In this document: positions 20,075 through 29,064 of the stretch, one piece after another
How positions within the stretch are numbered: the stretch's first letter is position 1
Layout of the letters: each line of letters begins with the position of its first letter
From: JAFNAG01 sp963721405
GTDB taxonomy: Bacteria > Acidobacteriota > UBA6911
Direction: 5' to 3'
DNA: 64,000 nt
Assembly (NCBI GenBank): GCA_963721405.1
Contig: CAVRJA010000003.1
Location: 868,001-932,000 of the forward strand
The notes under the pieces: generated by a model
What the model saw: only the letters and a program-made list of their open reading frames with translations
What the model was told of the DNA's origin: nothing
The model's database searches: none
Translations under genes and position numbers: made by a program

Positions 20075-21376
20075 TCAGTTCTGGTAGAAGATCAGCGTGC
20101 GCACGGGAATAGCGAAGTCATCGATTTCATCGCCGCTGACGATGCGTCCGTCGGGAAACCGGTAGAACGTGGAAGGATAGTTCCACTTGATGCCGGCGAT
20201 GTTCGAAGGAGGCCGGCGGGATTTCACATAGCCGCCATAAATGTATCCCACCAGCACTCGGGTGCCCGCCGGCAGCTGATCAAGAAGCGTTCGCGTTCCC
20301 CTGCGATTTTTGAGTTCGAGCCCCGTGCGTATGAACCCATCCTTGAAGAAGTAAATGGTTGTTTTTCGATCATACGCGTCGCCGGCAAGCGCCTGGGCGC
20401 TATCCCCGTCCTTCCCGATCTCCAGGAAACCTTCCATAGATGATTGCTCATCCTCTCCTTCCAGCACAGTCACCTGCGTACCCTCCGGGAGGGAGTTCCA
20501 CTCCCGCACCTGGTCGCCACGCAGTTTTTTGCCGTCTGGGAAGGAATAGATCGTATCCGGGCTATCGTAATTTTCGCGGGCGATGTGCCATGCAGTCCAG
20601 TCCCTGGAAACGACGTTCGATTCGGGCGGCATCGGAACCGGAGGCGGCTGAGCCACGGCCGCAGTCGCAGCGACCGGCCTGGCCGGGCCGTGGGCATACA
20701 GGAATTGATAAAGCTGGGCGTCGGCAACGATCAACCGCCCCGCCTGCACGTCCGCATCGTGTTCAGGCCTGGCCTCCAATCCAAGTTTCTGCCGCACCTC
20801 AGGACGCGCGAAGATCATGCCGCACCTCTTGCGGCCGCGGTGATCGTTCCGGTAGAAGCGGTTTGGACGCCCGTAGGCTACCATCGAGTGGGTCAACACT
20901 CGTTGGTCCGGGATCTTGTATATGGCCTTCAACTGCCGCAACAGGTCGCTCAAGGCTTCGTACTGGGGCTCCGTGATATCCTGGTCATGGTGGCCCACGA
21001 CCTCGATCCCAATCGAGTAATCGTCGATGTTGCGGCGCCCTTCCCACATGCTTCTTCCCGCATGGGTGGCGATCTTTGCCCGGTCGATGATGCGCAGGAT
21101 GCCGCCGCCGGGACCTACAAAGTAGTTGGCTTCGCCGCGGCGCCAGATTTTGCCGAGCGAGCCCGCCGACGCCCCTTCGGTTGTATGGAGCACGATATAC
21201 AGGGTTTGCGGCCGCATCGGGCGATGCGCATTCATCGGGCTGAGGCGGTTCGCAATCCCGGCTTCCCCGGTCCTGCCGCGCGGAGACACACGGCGGACGC
21301 TCCAGATGGTGAAGACTGTACCCAGCCCCGCGCACAGGAATCTGCGCCGGGCAATTCTATCCGCCTCTGACGCCAT
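20075..21376 (-). CDS. N-acetylmuramoyl-L-alanine amidase (Amidase_2), Tat-exported
   Basis: A 433-residue protein. RRRFLCAGLGTVFTIW near the N-terminus fits a twin-arginine signal. The amidase domain follows with the zinc histidines in LYIVLHTTEGASAG and in a later THSMVAYGRP segment; THAGRS and IDDYSIGIEVVGHH lie between them. Zinc amidases of this type cleave the bond between N-acetylmuramic acid and L-alanine in peptidoglycan. The C-terminal half (about 260-433) contains two or three short repeats built on YSFPDGKKLRGD, YFFKDGFIRTG and YRFPDGRIVSGDEI, perhaps a wall-binding module. It is divergent from the 21.8 kb operon. Confidence 0.8.
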   Translation of the reverse strand: MASEADRIARRRFLCAGLGTVFTIWSVRRVSPRGRTGEAGIANRLSPMNAHRPMRPQTLYIVLHTTEGASAGSLGKIWRRGEANYFVGPGGGILRIIDRAKIATHAGRSMWEGRRNIDDYSIGIEVVGHHDQDITEPQYEALSDLLRQLKAIYKIPDQRVLTHSMVAYGRPNRFYRNDHRGRKRCGMIFARPEVRQKLGLEARPEHDADVQAGRLIVADAQLYQFLYAHGPARPVAATAAVAQPPPVPMPPESNVVSRDWTAWHIARENYDSPDTIYSFPDGKKLRGDQVREWNSLPEGTQVTVLEGEDEQSSMEGFLEIGKDGDSAQALAGDAYDRKTTIYFFKDGFIRTGLELKNRRGTRTLLDQLPAGTRVLVGYIYGGYVKSRRPPSNIAGIKWNYPSTFYRFPDGRIVSGDEIDDFAIPVRTLIFYQN

Positions 21377-21758
21377 CGGTCGATCTCACACTTAAGCTAC
21401 CCTTTGTAACAGATGCGCGCTCCGGGCGCAAGCGCGGATGCGAAGCCGGTAATTGCGGACGACATGGCGCGGCGCCTGCCCCCTGATCTTCCGCATGGAG
21501 ACATGCGGCCCGCAGGGATCCCGGTGGCCTGCAACGGCTGAAATGATGGAGATGGATTCCTCATCCAGTGCTCCAGCCGGCCTTGCCCCGGGTGTCCGTC
21601 AGCCAAAAGCCGCTTGCTTGACCTGAATTCATCGAGTATTTTTCAAATTGGGTGGCAAGGATGTTGTGTCCCCCCGACCGAGATCACGCGGGCAGCGGAT
21701 TTTTCCCGGCCGCTCCAGGATGCGCGTGATCACCCGCATATGACGTGAAGGAGGCCCT
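21377..21758. other. Divergent promoter region
   Basis: About 380 bases between the amidase and the PA2779-like gene, which point away from each other. Promoters for both must lie here. I see no gene and no clear operator. AAGGAGG just before 21759 is the ribosome binding site of the right-hand gene. Confidence 0.4.
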
Positions 21759-22166
21759 ATGTCGGTCTCAACTGCAGGTTGGATAAGAGCATTGATCGCC
21801 TCGTTCCTGATCGGGGTGCTGTCGACCCCGTTCAACATTCTCGCCGCCGATCATGTAGTCAGACCGGCGGAAATTCAGAAGGCGATTGTGGCGCAGGCGC
21901 AGGAAAGGCAGGCAAACTTGAGCCTGGTGGAGGGGTTCTTTTCCAGCGGGCCCGCCGCGCGCGCGCTCCAGAGTGTTCCCGCTGTCCGTGGCCTGGTCGA
22001 TCGTGCCGTGCCCCGTTTAGATGAACAGGAATTGGCCCGGTTGGCTGCGAAGGTCGGCAAGATCCAGCGCGACTTCGAAGCTGGCTCACTTACAAACCAG
22101 CAATTGACCTATATCGTGATCGCACTGGCGACAGCCGTGATCGTGCTGATCCTGGTTGAGACGTAG
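21759..22166 (+). CDS. Small membrane-anchored protein, PA2779-like
   Basis: A 135-residue protein with an N-terminal signal or anchor (WIRALIASFLIGVLSTPFNI), an Ala-rich helical middle (VVRPAEIQKAIVAQAQERQA, LDEQELARLAAKVGKIQ), and a C-terminal membrane helix (TYIVIALATAVIVLILVE). This layout matches the PA2779 family, which is normally next to a PA2778-family C39-like peptidase, exactly as here. The function of the family is not established. AAGGAGG precedes the ATG. Its stop overlaps the GTG start of the next gene by one base (TAGTG), so translation is coupled. Confidence 0.65.
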   Translation: MSVSTAGWIRALIASFLIGVLSTPFNILAADHVVRPAEIQKAIVAQAQERQANLSLVEGFFSSGPAARALQSVPAVRGLVDRAVPRLDEQELARLAAKVGKIQRDFEAGSLTNQQLTYIVIALATAVIVLILVET

Positions 22167-22732
22167 TGGGCTGGCCTTTGTTCGGAGTCATGCTTCCCGG
22201 CTTGGCGGCGGTTTGCCTGCTGCACGTGCCGCCAGCACCGCCGACCGCCGCGTCAAACGAAGTCTGGCTGGACATTCCGTTCGTCGCGCAGGTCGAGAAC
22301 GGGTGCGGGCCCGCCAGCATTTCGATGGTCATGAAATACTGGGCGGCAGCGAGACATCGTCCGCCGGATCCGGCTGCCGAGGAAGCGACAATCCGTCGAA
22401 GCCTGATTGCCGGGAATTCCAGGGGAGCTTCTGCCGGCGACGTGGCCAGGTACTTCGAGGGGCACGGCTTTCATTCCTACACCTTCGATGGCGCCTGGAC
22501 CGACCTGGAACACCATCTTGCCAGGGGGCGCCCGCTTATCGTTGCCCTCGAGGAGAGATCGGACACGTTTCACCTGCTGGTCGTAGCCGGGATCGACAGC
22601 AGCCGCGGGATTCTTCTGGTCAACGATCCCGCCCGGCGCAAACTACAGAAGCTGAAACGGGCAGAATTTGAAAAGGCCTGGAGTCGCTGCGGCAACTGGA
22701 CGCTGCTGGCTCTGCCGAATGATGAAAGCTGA
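22166..22732 (+). CDS. C39-like cysteine peptidase, PA2778-like
   Basis: A 188-residue protein starting at GTG. After a short hydrophobic N-terminus it shows the papain-like C39 core: the oxyanion Gln and catalytic Cys in PFVAQVENGCGPASISMVMK, the catalytic His in TFHLLVVAGID and the Asp in LVNDPARRKL. C39 domains process leader peptides or act as stand-alone proteases; PA2778 proteins are of unknown substrate. It is in an operon with the PA2779-like gene upstream and overlaps the TPR/barrel gene downstream by about 14 bases, so the three products likely act together in the envelope. Confidence 0.8.
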   Translation: MGWPLFGVMLPGLAAVCLLHVPPAPPTAASNEVWLDIPFVAQVENGCGPASISMVMKYWAAARHRPPDPAAEEATIRRSLIAGNSRGASAGDVARYFEGHGFHSYTFDGAWTDLEHHLARGRPLIVALEERSDTFHLLVVAGIDSSRGILLVNDPARRKLQKLKRAEFEKAWSRCGNWTLLALPNDES

Positions 22733-24449
22733 CCTGTGCGAGTGGTTGCTGTCCCTCACCTTCGTGCTCGTACTGTGCCCGGCGGGCTTCGGCCGGGAAC
22801 GGATGCCGAGTGCCGGCCCCGATGACCGCCTCAGCCGCATTGAAGCCCTCTGGGCTGCGGGCCAGTGGGAAGCTGTGGTCACGCTGGCGGCTTCGGCTCC
22901 CGGCCTTTCCGCAGACATCGACTATTACCGAGGGATGGCGCTTGCCCGCCTCGAGCGCTGGCAGGAAGCACGCGCGGCCTTTGAATCCGGAAGGAGAAAG
23001 GCGCCGCACGATCCCAGGTTTCTCTTCGAGCTCGCCGGAGTCGCGTACAAGCAAGACCGGCGAAATGAGTCCAGGCATTTCCTGAAGAATGCCCTGCGCC
23101 TGGATCCCACGGATGCCTACGGAAACGACTTCCTGGCCGGCATCTACTTTCTGGACGGCAATCTCGAAGCGGCGCTCAAATTCTGGAATCGGAAAGGCAG
23201 GCCCGAGGTACGGAACGTGATGATCGAGCCGAACCTCCGTGTGGATCCTGTGCTGTTTGACCGGGCGTTCGCGATCGCTCCACGCTCCCAGCTGACACTC
23301 GAGGAACTATACGCGAGCCGCACCCTGGTCGAGTCGTTTGGAATCTTTCGGTCCTCGCGGTTCGAGTTGTCACCAAGGGATGATGGGACCTTTGACCTTA
23401 GTTTTCGTGCGTCTGAAAGGAACGGCTGGGGGGCTTCCCGGCTCGAAGGACTGGTCTCGCTGCTTCGAGACATCCCGTACCAGTCCCTTCGCCCCGAGTT
23501 CTACAATCTGGGCGGCAGCGCCTGGAATTCCCTGTCGCTCCTCCGATGGGATGCTCAAAAGCAGCGCTTCTCGACATCGCTCTCCGGCCCGATCGACGGC
23601 AATCCAAGGCTGCGATTGCAGGCGCTGCTGGACGCGCGCCGCGAGCACTGGGATGTCGGCTCGGCGCTCAGGGAAGCGGTGGACGCACCGAGCAACTTCG
23701 AGTTGCGAAGTGTCGAAGCTGGGGCTGAGGTCCGGGACATGATTGGAAGTCGCACCAGTCTGCGGACCGCCATTACCGTTTCGGACCGCCGTTTCGGCGG
23801 GGCGCCGACGGACAACTCACCATTGGGAACACTCTTCCAGCAAGGGGTGCTCCTCAAGTATGAAGCCGGATTGCACCAGGGCTACTCAGCCCCGGAGGAC
23901 CGTTTGGAGGTGAACTGGGATACGGAAGCCCGTTTCGGCAAGGTTCTGACGACGAAGGGGAAACCGTTTGCCCGAGCCGCGGGGGTTTTTCAATGGCAAT
24001 GGCTGCCTGAGCCGCGCGGCAAGGACTACAGGGTTACCGGGAGGATCGGCGCCGGCATGACTGTGGGCGAGGCCCCATTCGATGAGCTTTTCAGCCTGGG
24101 ACTGGAGACCGACAATGACACCTACCTCCGAGGGCACATGGGCACGCTGAACGGGAAAAAAGGGGCGGGGCCATTGGGTCGCAATTACCTGTTCCTGAAC
24201 TGTGGAGTTGATAAGCTGGTTCACCGGAACGGATTGTGGGAATTGACCGCGGGCCCCTTCGTCGACACGGGAAAGTCCTATGCCGCTTCGACGCCGTTCG
24301 GCTCGCGCTGGCTCCTCGATGCGGGCATGGTCGCCCGGTTCACAATCTTCGGCAGCATCACTCTCGCCCTGTCCTACGGCAGAAACGCACAGGGCCCCCG
24401 CGACGCCCTGTTTATGAGCATAACGGGGACTGACGACGGCAAACATTGA
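22719..24449 (+). CDS. Secreted TPR protein with C-terminal beta-barrel-like region
   Basis: About 576 residues. MMKADLCEWLLSLTFVLVL is a signal peptide, and the tandem ATGs at 22719/22722 are the likely start. Residues about 35-170 form tetratricopeptide repeats (YYRGMALARLERWQEARAAF, then FLFELAGVAYKQDRRNESRH). The C-terminal 350 residues are beta-rich with alternating polar and hydrophobic residues and end in a strand ITLALSYGRN, LFMSITG, similar to outer-membrane barrels. TPR genes often follow PA2778-like peptidases, but usually without a barrel. I infer an envelope export or assembly role; no substrate is evident. Confidence 0.65.
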   Translation: MMKADLCEWLLSLTFVLVLCPAGFGRERMPSAGPDDRLSRIEALWAAGQWEAVVTLAASAPGLSADIDYYRGMALARLERWQEARAAFESGRRKAPHDPRFLFELAGVAYKQDRRNESRHFLKNALRLDPTDAYGNDFLAGIYFLDGNLEAALKFWNRKGRPEVRNVMIEPNLRVDPVLFDRAFAIAPRSQLTLEELYASRTLVESFGIFRSSRFELSPRDDGTFDLSFRASERNGWGASRLEGLVSLLRDIPYQSLRPEFYNLGGSAWNSLSLLRWDAQKQRFSTSLSGPIDGNPRLRLQALLDARREHWDVGSALREAVDAPSNFELRSVEAGAEVRDMIGSRTSLRTAITVSDRRFGGAPTDNSPLGTLFQQGVLLKYEAGLHQGYSAPEDRLEVNWDTEARFGKVLTTKGKPFARAAGVFQWQWLPEPRGKDYRVTGRIGAGMTVGEAPFDELFSLGLETDNDTYLRGHMGTLNGKKGAGPLGRNYLFLNCGVDKLVHRNGLWELTAGPFVDTGKSYAASTPFGSRWLLDAGMVARFTIFGSITLALSYGRNAQGPRDALFMSITGTDDGKH

Positions 24450-24476
24450 CAGATCATAAGATGAGCTGGTTTTGAT

Positions 24477-24499
24477 GGCTCTAAAACCGCCTTAGAGCC
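24477..24499. other. Inverted repeat after the TPR/barrel gene
   Basis: GGCTCTAA-AACCGCC-TTAGAGCC is a perfect 8-bp stem 27 bases after the stop codon at 24449. There is no T-run on the + strand, so it is not a classic intrinsic terminator, although a 3'-end-protecting stem is possible. Confidence 0.35.
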
Positions 24500-24644
24500 A
24501 AGAAAAAGGCCCAAATTCTGATCTTAATGGTTCGACGGGGATCAACGGGGACGGACGGCAGCCAATTCTTACCGAACAGATCCTCAGCGGTTGCCTGTGC
24601 AAACGACCGGCTCAGAGCCAAAAAACAGGGCCCAAAATCACGAT
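24492..24644 (+). repeat. Imperfect direct repeat, about 32 bp
   Basis: TTAGAGCCAAGAAAAA followed by GGCCCAAATTCTGAT (24492-24523) and TCAGAGCCAAAAAACA followed by GGGCCCAAAATCACGAT (24612-24644) are related copies 120 bases apart. They lie in a gene-poor stretch that also carries the radical SAM remnant, suggesting debris of an old insertion. Confidence 0.4.
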
Positions 24645-24747
24645 TGAGGCCTGGTATCAGACCCTTCCTGAAGCCTATTCATTCTGGTAAAACGGCTTCG
24701 GTCGGTCCGACGCCGGGAATCGCAACCTCGGGAATCGCCCCGAGAAT

Positions 24748-25020
24748 CTACTGGGGAGGGGTGGTGCTTGCCGGAGGCAGGTTCCAGGCGTCACCGCCGA
24801 CGATGGAAACGTGCAGCGGCCGATGAGTCTTTACCAGGCGCAGGACGCCATCCACCAGATCCTGGCCCTTAAAATCCCGCACTTGCCTCAGGAGCAGCCC
24901 GCCCAGATGATCGTCACCATATGCATAGCACCCTGGCACGATAGCGGGCATTCGCGGGTTATTTCAATGGACAGAGAGGGTGTGAAGCCCAGAAGCACCC
25001 GCATCCACGCGCGGACCTCC
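24748..25020 (-). pseudogene. Radical SAM gene remnant
   Basis: On the reverse strand the frame PSLSIEITRECPLSC breaks one base before the third cysteine and continues in another frame as PGCYAYGDDHLGGLLLRQVRD, then LVDGVLRLVKTHRPLHVSIVGG. Joined, these give an intact CX3CX2C radical SAM motif (CPLSCPGC), so one C was lost at about 24925. After IVGG the similarity ends and a stop follows at 24748. Only about 90 residues of N-terminal homology remain, so the gene is both frameshifted and truncated. The rest of the 24450-25393 gap contains no other gene. Confidence 0.6.
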
Positions 25021-25393
25021 TCGCCAGTTTTCACCCTTGACTCCTTCCCCAGTGCCCTACACTGGCGGCAACGGATTCTCCCGTCGCTTGTTACACCCAC
25101 CGAAACCGCCTCGAAAAAACATACCATAGCGCCTGTCACTGTTCGACCAGACACGGAAGCAGGCAGTTGTAAGGCATCGGCTTTCCGGCGACGATAATGT
25201 CCTAGGGAACCACCAGCCCAGTCCTGACCCCAGGACGCACGCAAGGTTGTATCGCCGGATGACGCCTGTGGGCATCATACGGAGAAATCTCTTGTTTCGA
25301 TGCAAAAGGAGAGGTAGTTTCGGTTTCAGCGGATCATCAGAGACGGTTCCGACCGAGGATTGAACCAGAAGCCCGAGCCTTCGGGGGGCAAAC

Positions 25394-26890
25394 ATGTCAC
25401 GCGGAATTGCGGTGCCGGTCTGCTCTTGTCGTCGATTGGCGTTGATCTGCGTCTTCCTCCCGGTCCTCCTTTGCCTCCGGCTTGAATCGGGATTCGCGCA
25501 AAACGGCGGCGGACAATTCAACCCACTGGCGCTGCCGTTTCCCGTAACGACAGAGTTCAGCGAGTCGATCAGCCCATGGGCAGCCGACAAAATGGTGGCC
25601 GACCGTTATCAGCTCGCCGCCGGCACAAAGAACCTGAGACTGCAATTCTCCAACCAGGCGCCCGGCGTCCTCGGCGGGAGGCAGTTTCAGGGCTTGCCCG
25701 GCGGTTACCAGATGATGGAGTTTTCGCTGGCGAGAAAATGGGGAACTGTGCATGGATTTCGGAGCACAGGTTACAGCAGGCGCATGGTCCAGCCGGACTC
25801 GGCCAGGCGCATTTCCGGTGCCGCGGTGGAATTGCCGAAGTCCTTCCTGGGCGCCAACCTGACGGCATTCGTGCTTCGTGCCGCACCTGCCGGCATGGCC
25901 CCGGCGTCCCCCAGTAACCCGCTCACGGCTTCGGCAGGCTCGCAGCTTGGCCTGGCCCTGACTCGGGAGCTGAACAAGGGGACCCGTTTTCAGGCCGAGT
26001 GGACGCGAACGCGTCACACTGCGAGAGCATTATCAGCAGAGGATCGAAAGAACCCCGCCCGCCAGGGTCTGCTGGCACGACTCGACAGCAAAGTTGCGGG
26101 GACCGACCTCAATTTCGCGTTTCTTACCAGGAATGAAGGCCTGGCAAACCCGGCCGTTCCTGTGTATGGCCCGGCAATGCGGACTCTTTCGATGGACTTG
26201 AGGCGCGGGTTCAAGCGTCACCAGTTTCAATTCAGCACCCGCTCCGACGGGCAGAGAGCCTTGCCACTCCTGCACATGGTCGTCCGGGATGTATTCGAGC
26301 AGAGCATCCGATGGACCTACACGCCCGGGCGCCTGCCCCAGATTTCCGTCTCGCATAGCCGGAGCCGCCAGACTGCTGCCACCAACAGGGAGATGGAAGG
26401 GACTACCGGGCTCTCCCTGAGCAGATCATTCCGACGGGTGAGTTTAAGTGTTGCATACTTTCGCGGCACCCGACTCGACCTGCTAACGTCGCGCCCCCGC
26501 TGGGGCCGCGCGGTCCTGAGCGGCGATGCCAACGTCGAGATCCGAAAAGGCCGCAGGATCCATGTCCGTTACGAACGGAATGAACTTGTCCAGCACTTGA
26601 TCCCGCAGACGATTTCCAGTTCCGCCCTGCAGCTTGACACCCGGCTCAGTCTTTGGACCGGCAGGCTGTCCCTGTCGCCCGTCGCCGATTTCCGCCGGCA
26701 AGGCGGCAGCTCGCCGGAACTCAGGGTGAACACGATCCGCTTCCTGCTTTCCGCTGTCATCCAGATGCCGCGTCGAGTCCCCGGGACCGACCTCCAGGTC
26801 AACTTCGGCTCGCATCATTTGCGCACACCGGGGTGCGCGGGGCAGAACGGCGCGGAATTTTCGATGCGCTGGAATTTCAAACGCCAGTAG
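25394..26890 (+). CDS. Putative outer-membrane beta-barrel protein
   Basis: A 498-residue protein with an N-terminal signal peptide (LALICVFLPVLLCL, then LESGFAQ). The mature part consists of many short beta strands with alternating hydrophobic and polar residues, for example RFQAEWTRTRHTA, GLSLSRSFRRVSLSVAYFRG and FLLSAVIQM, and ends in EFSMRWNFKRQ, compatible with an outer-membrane strand although the last residue is not aromatic. I recognise no named family. It lies in the same direction as the TPR/barrel operon, separated by about 940 bases. Confidence 0.5.
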   Translation: MSRGIAVPVCSCRRLALICVFLPVLLCLRLESGFAQNGGGQFNPLALPFPVTTEFSESISPWAADKMVADRYQLAAGTKNLRLQFSNQAPGVLGGRQFQGLPGGYQMMEFSLARKWGTVHGFRSTGYSRRMVQPDSARRISGAAVELPKSFLGANLTAFVLRAAPAGMAPASPSNPLTASAGSQLGLALTRELNKGTRFQAEWTRTRHTARALSAEDRKNPARQGLLARLDSKVAGTDLNFAFLTRNEGLANPAVPVYGPAMRTLSMDLRRGFKRHQFQFSTRSDGQRALPLLHMVVRDVFEQSIRWTYTPGRLPQISVSHSRSRQTAATNREMEGTTGLSLSRSFRRVSLSVAYFRGTRLDLLTSRPRWGRAVLSGDANVEIRKGRRIHVRYERNELVQHLIPQTISSSALQLDTRLSLWTGRLSLSPVADFRRQGGSSPELRVNTIRFLLSAVIQMPRRVPGTDLQVNFGSHHLRTPGCAGQNGAEFSMRWNFKRQ

Positions 26891-27122
26891 AGCCCGCTCC
26901 TCTCAGGATTATCGGCCCGATCGAAACCCAAACCGGCTGAGATCCGCCGGCGACGGCAAGGCGCCCCGGGAACCCTCCCCCAGACATCGATCCTTTCGCG
27001 GGCGCGGATGTCGGCGATTCGGGAGGCAGGGCCACAGGGCGCAGGACTCCGCCTGAAGCAGGGATATCCCGCTCTTTGCGGGCCGGCGTGAGCCGGCAGA
27101 CAGGCCATTGGTGTGAAGATTA

Positions 27123-27539
27123 CTATCTTTTGAAGAGATCCAGAAACGCCTGTCGGTGGCTGTTCTCAGGCTTGGGAGCTGCGGCGCCGCTCCCTTGCTT
27201 CTCAACAAGGACTTTGGCTGCAAAAAAAGGACAGAGGTTGTTCGCACTCTTGTTGGGCACGCGCACTTCGATCGGCTTGGTGCATTCATTGCGCGCGGAC
27301 GGATCGAAGTTCAGGCAGTTCCGGCATGTGTGCAGATCCGTTCCACAACTCTTGCACTTGTCGGTCACCTGGATCTGGTCGGTAATCTGGATCTCCGCTG
27401 CGCAATTGTTGCATCGCGTGATCAAATGGAAACGTGTTTCAATACGGGCTCCCGCACCTTTCGGGCGCGGCGGCGGCTTGGGTCTCCGTTCGCGCTCTTC
27501 CTCCTGCTGATAGCCGCGTTGACGATACTTTCTGCTCAT
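27123..27539 (-). CDS. Zinc-ribbon protein of unknown function
   Basis: A 138-residue soluble protein. The charged N-terminus (SRKYRQRGYQQEEERERRPK) is followed by paired cysteine motifs: CNNC, CKSCGTDLHTCRNC, a single Cys in NECTKPIEV and CPFF. These suggest one or two zinc sites of rubredoxin or zinc-ribbon type. The ATG at 27539 follows AAGGAG, which excludes the longer open frame. The core resembles conserved hypothetical proteins rather than a known enzyme. It is divergent from the wecB-like gene. Confidence 0.6.
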   Translation of the reverse strand: MSRKYRQRGYQQEEERERRPKPPPRPKGAGARIETRFHLITRCNNCAAEIQITDQIQVTDKCKSCGTDLHTCRNCLNFDPSARNECTKPIEVRVPNKSANNLCPFFAAKVLVEKQGSGAAAPKPENSHRQAFLDLFKR

Positions 27540-27767
27540 TTTTCTCCTTATCGACGTTTTTTCTGGAGAAGATCTTCGGGGACGAGATGCATGAATATAA
27601 TACATTTCCCCGAGGACCCGGTCCAGAACCACCGGCGCGTCACGACGCCGGAATACAGCCGTTGCTGCGAAGGCAGGCGTCCGCGAAGAGTGATCGGCGG
27701 ATGCCGTTGTCGACGACATCAATCGCGTGCCGGCCTTTGATCACATTGATCCGGCCGGGAAGATGCT

Positions 27768-29024
27768 ATGATAGGTCGTCACTTACTATGCGGAGGGTCG
27801 GCGTGCGGCGAGGCTATGGGCCGTACCCGTCACTGTTGCTTGGTCAAATCCCCGGAAGCGCCGCTCAGGATCGCGCTCATTTTCGGAACGCGTCCAGAGG
27901 CCATCAAGCTGGCTCCGCTGATCCTGCGCCTCAGAGCCAATCCAGACCGGTTTCATTGTATAACGATTGTCACCGCACAGCATCGCGAAATGCTGGACCA
28001 GGTCCTGAATCTGTTCGAGATTCATCCGGACCACGATCTTGACATCTTACGCCCGCGCCAGAGCCTTGCGCAAATTACCTCTCTAGCCATCGAGGGTCTG
28101 GACGGGCTGCTGGCAAGAACAGGTCCTGATTTTGTCCTAATTCAGGGTGATACGTCCACTACTTTTATCGGCGCGCTGGCGGCATTTTACAATAAGATCC
28201 CAGTGGCCCACGTTGAAGCCGGGCTTCGGACTCACAGGAAGTATTACCCTTTTCCCGAAGAAATGAACCGCCGTCTCACGAGCGTCCTTGCCGATGCGCA
28301 CTTTGCGCCCACCGCGCTCGCGCGCGACCGCCTGATCGCGGAGGGAATCCCCGCGGATCGCATCTGGGTGACCGGCAACACCGTGATCGACGCGCTTCAC
28401 GAGGTCGTGGGATGGGATCGGGTTTGCGACCACGACGTCCTGCGACGGGTTGCCGCACAAAAACACCGGATGATCCTTGTCACCTCGCACCGCCGGGAAA
28501 ACCAGGGAAAGCCACAGGAGCAGATCTGTTCCGCGCTACTGCGTCTGGCGCAGGATTTCCCAGACGCCCTGATCGTGTTTCCCGTGCATCTCAGCCCTGC
28601 GGTTCGGGACACAGTCCTTCCCCGGCTGCATCAGCAGGAACGGATCGTTCTCATGGATCCCATCGACTATTTCGAAACGGTCCACTTCATGAAGGCCGCA
28701 CACCTGATCCTGACCGATTCCGGGGGCCTCCAGGAAGAGGCCCCGTCCCTGGGCGTGCCCGTGCTGGTGCTGAGGGAATCGACCGAACGGCCGGAAGGCG
28801 TCACCGCGGGGGCCGTGCGAGTTGTCGGAACCGATGCCGAGAGGATCGTGAAAGCCGCCTCGGAGCTGCTTACGGATCAGACGGCATATCGCCGGATGGC
28901 GGACGTGAGGAACCCGTTCGGTGACGGGCTCGCTTCCGAACGGATTCTCCAGGCTCTCGAATTCATCTCGGGCCGGGGGGCAAGTCCCGAGCCATTTTCC
29001 CCCACTCCTCGACGCGCTGTCTGA
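27768..29024 (+). CDS. wecB: UDP-N-acetylglucosamine 2-epimerase (non-hydrolysing)
   Basis: Converts UDP-GlcNAc to UDP-ManNAc for surface polysaccharide synthesis. Motifs: RIALIFGTRPEAIKLAPLIL at the start of the fold, TAQHREMLDQVL, the QGDTSTTFIGALAAFY segment, the substrate loop HVEAGLRTHRKYYPFPEEMN and DSGGLQEEAPSLGVPVLVLR near the C-terminus. All expected catalytic residues are visible. The conserved fold begins only at residue 33 of this frame. The true start could be the ATG at 27816 or a later alternative codon, and no clear ribosome binding site decides it. No other polysaccharide gene is adjacent. Confidence 0.88.
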   Translation: MIGRHLLCGGSACGEAMGRTRHCCLVKSPEAPLRIALIFGTRPEAIKLAPLILRLRANPDRFHCITIVTAQHREMLDQVLNLFEIHPDHDLDILRPRQSLAQITSLAIEGLDGLLARTGPDFVLIQGDTSTTFIGALAAFYNKIPVAHVEAGLRTHRKYYPFPEEMNRRLTSVLADAHFAPTALARDRLIAEGIPADRIWVTGNTVIDALHEVVGWDRVCDHDVLRRVAAQKHRMILVTSHRRENQGKPQEQICSALLRLAQDFPDALIVFPVHLSPAVRDTVLPRLHQQERIVLMDPIDYFETVHFMKAAHLILTDSGGLQEEAPSLGVPVLVLRESTERPEGVTAGAVRVVGTDAERIVKAASELLTDQTAYRRMADVRNPFGDGLASERILQALEFISGRGASPEPFSPTPRRAV

Positions 29025-29064
29025 CCGTGCGGCGGCCTTTTCTCCTGCATCCGGCATTTCGCGG

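Noticed and set aside
19799..20443. Forward frame opposite the amidase end
   Set aside because: It overlaps the clearly conserved amidase on the other strand and has no homology-like features.
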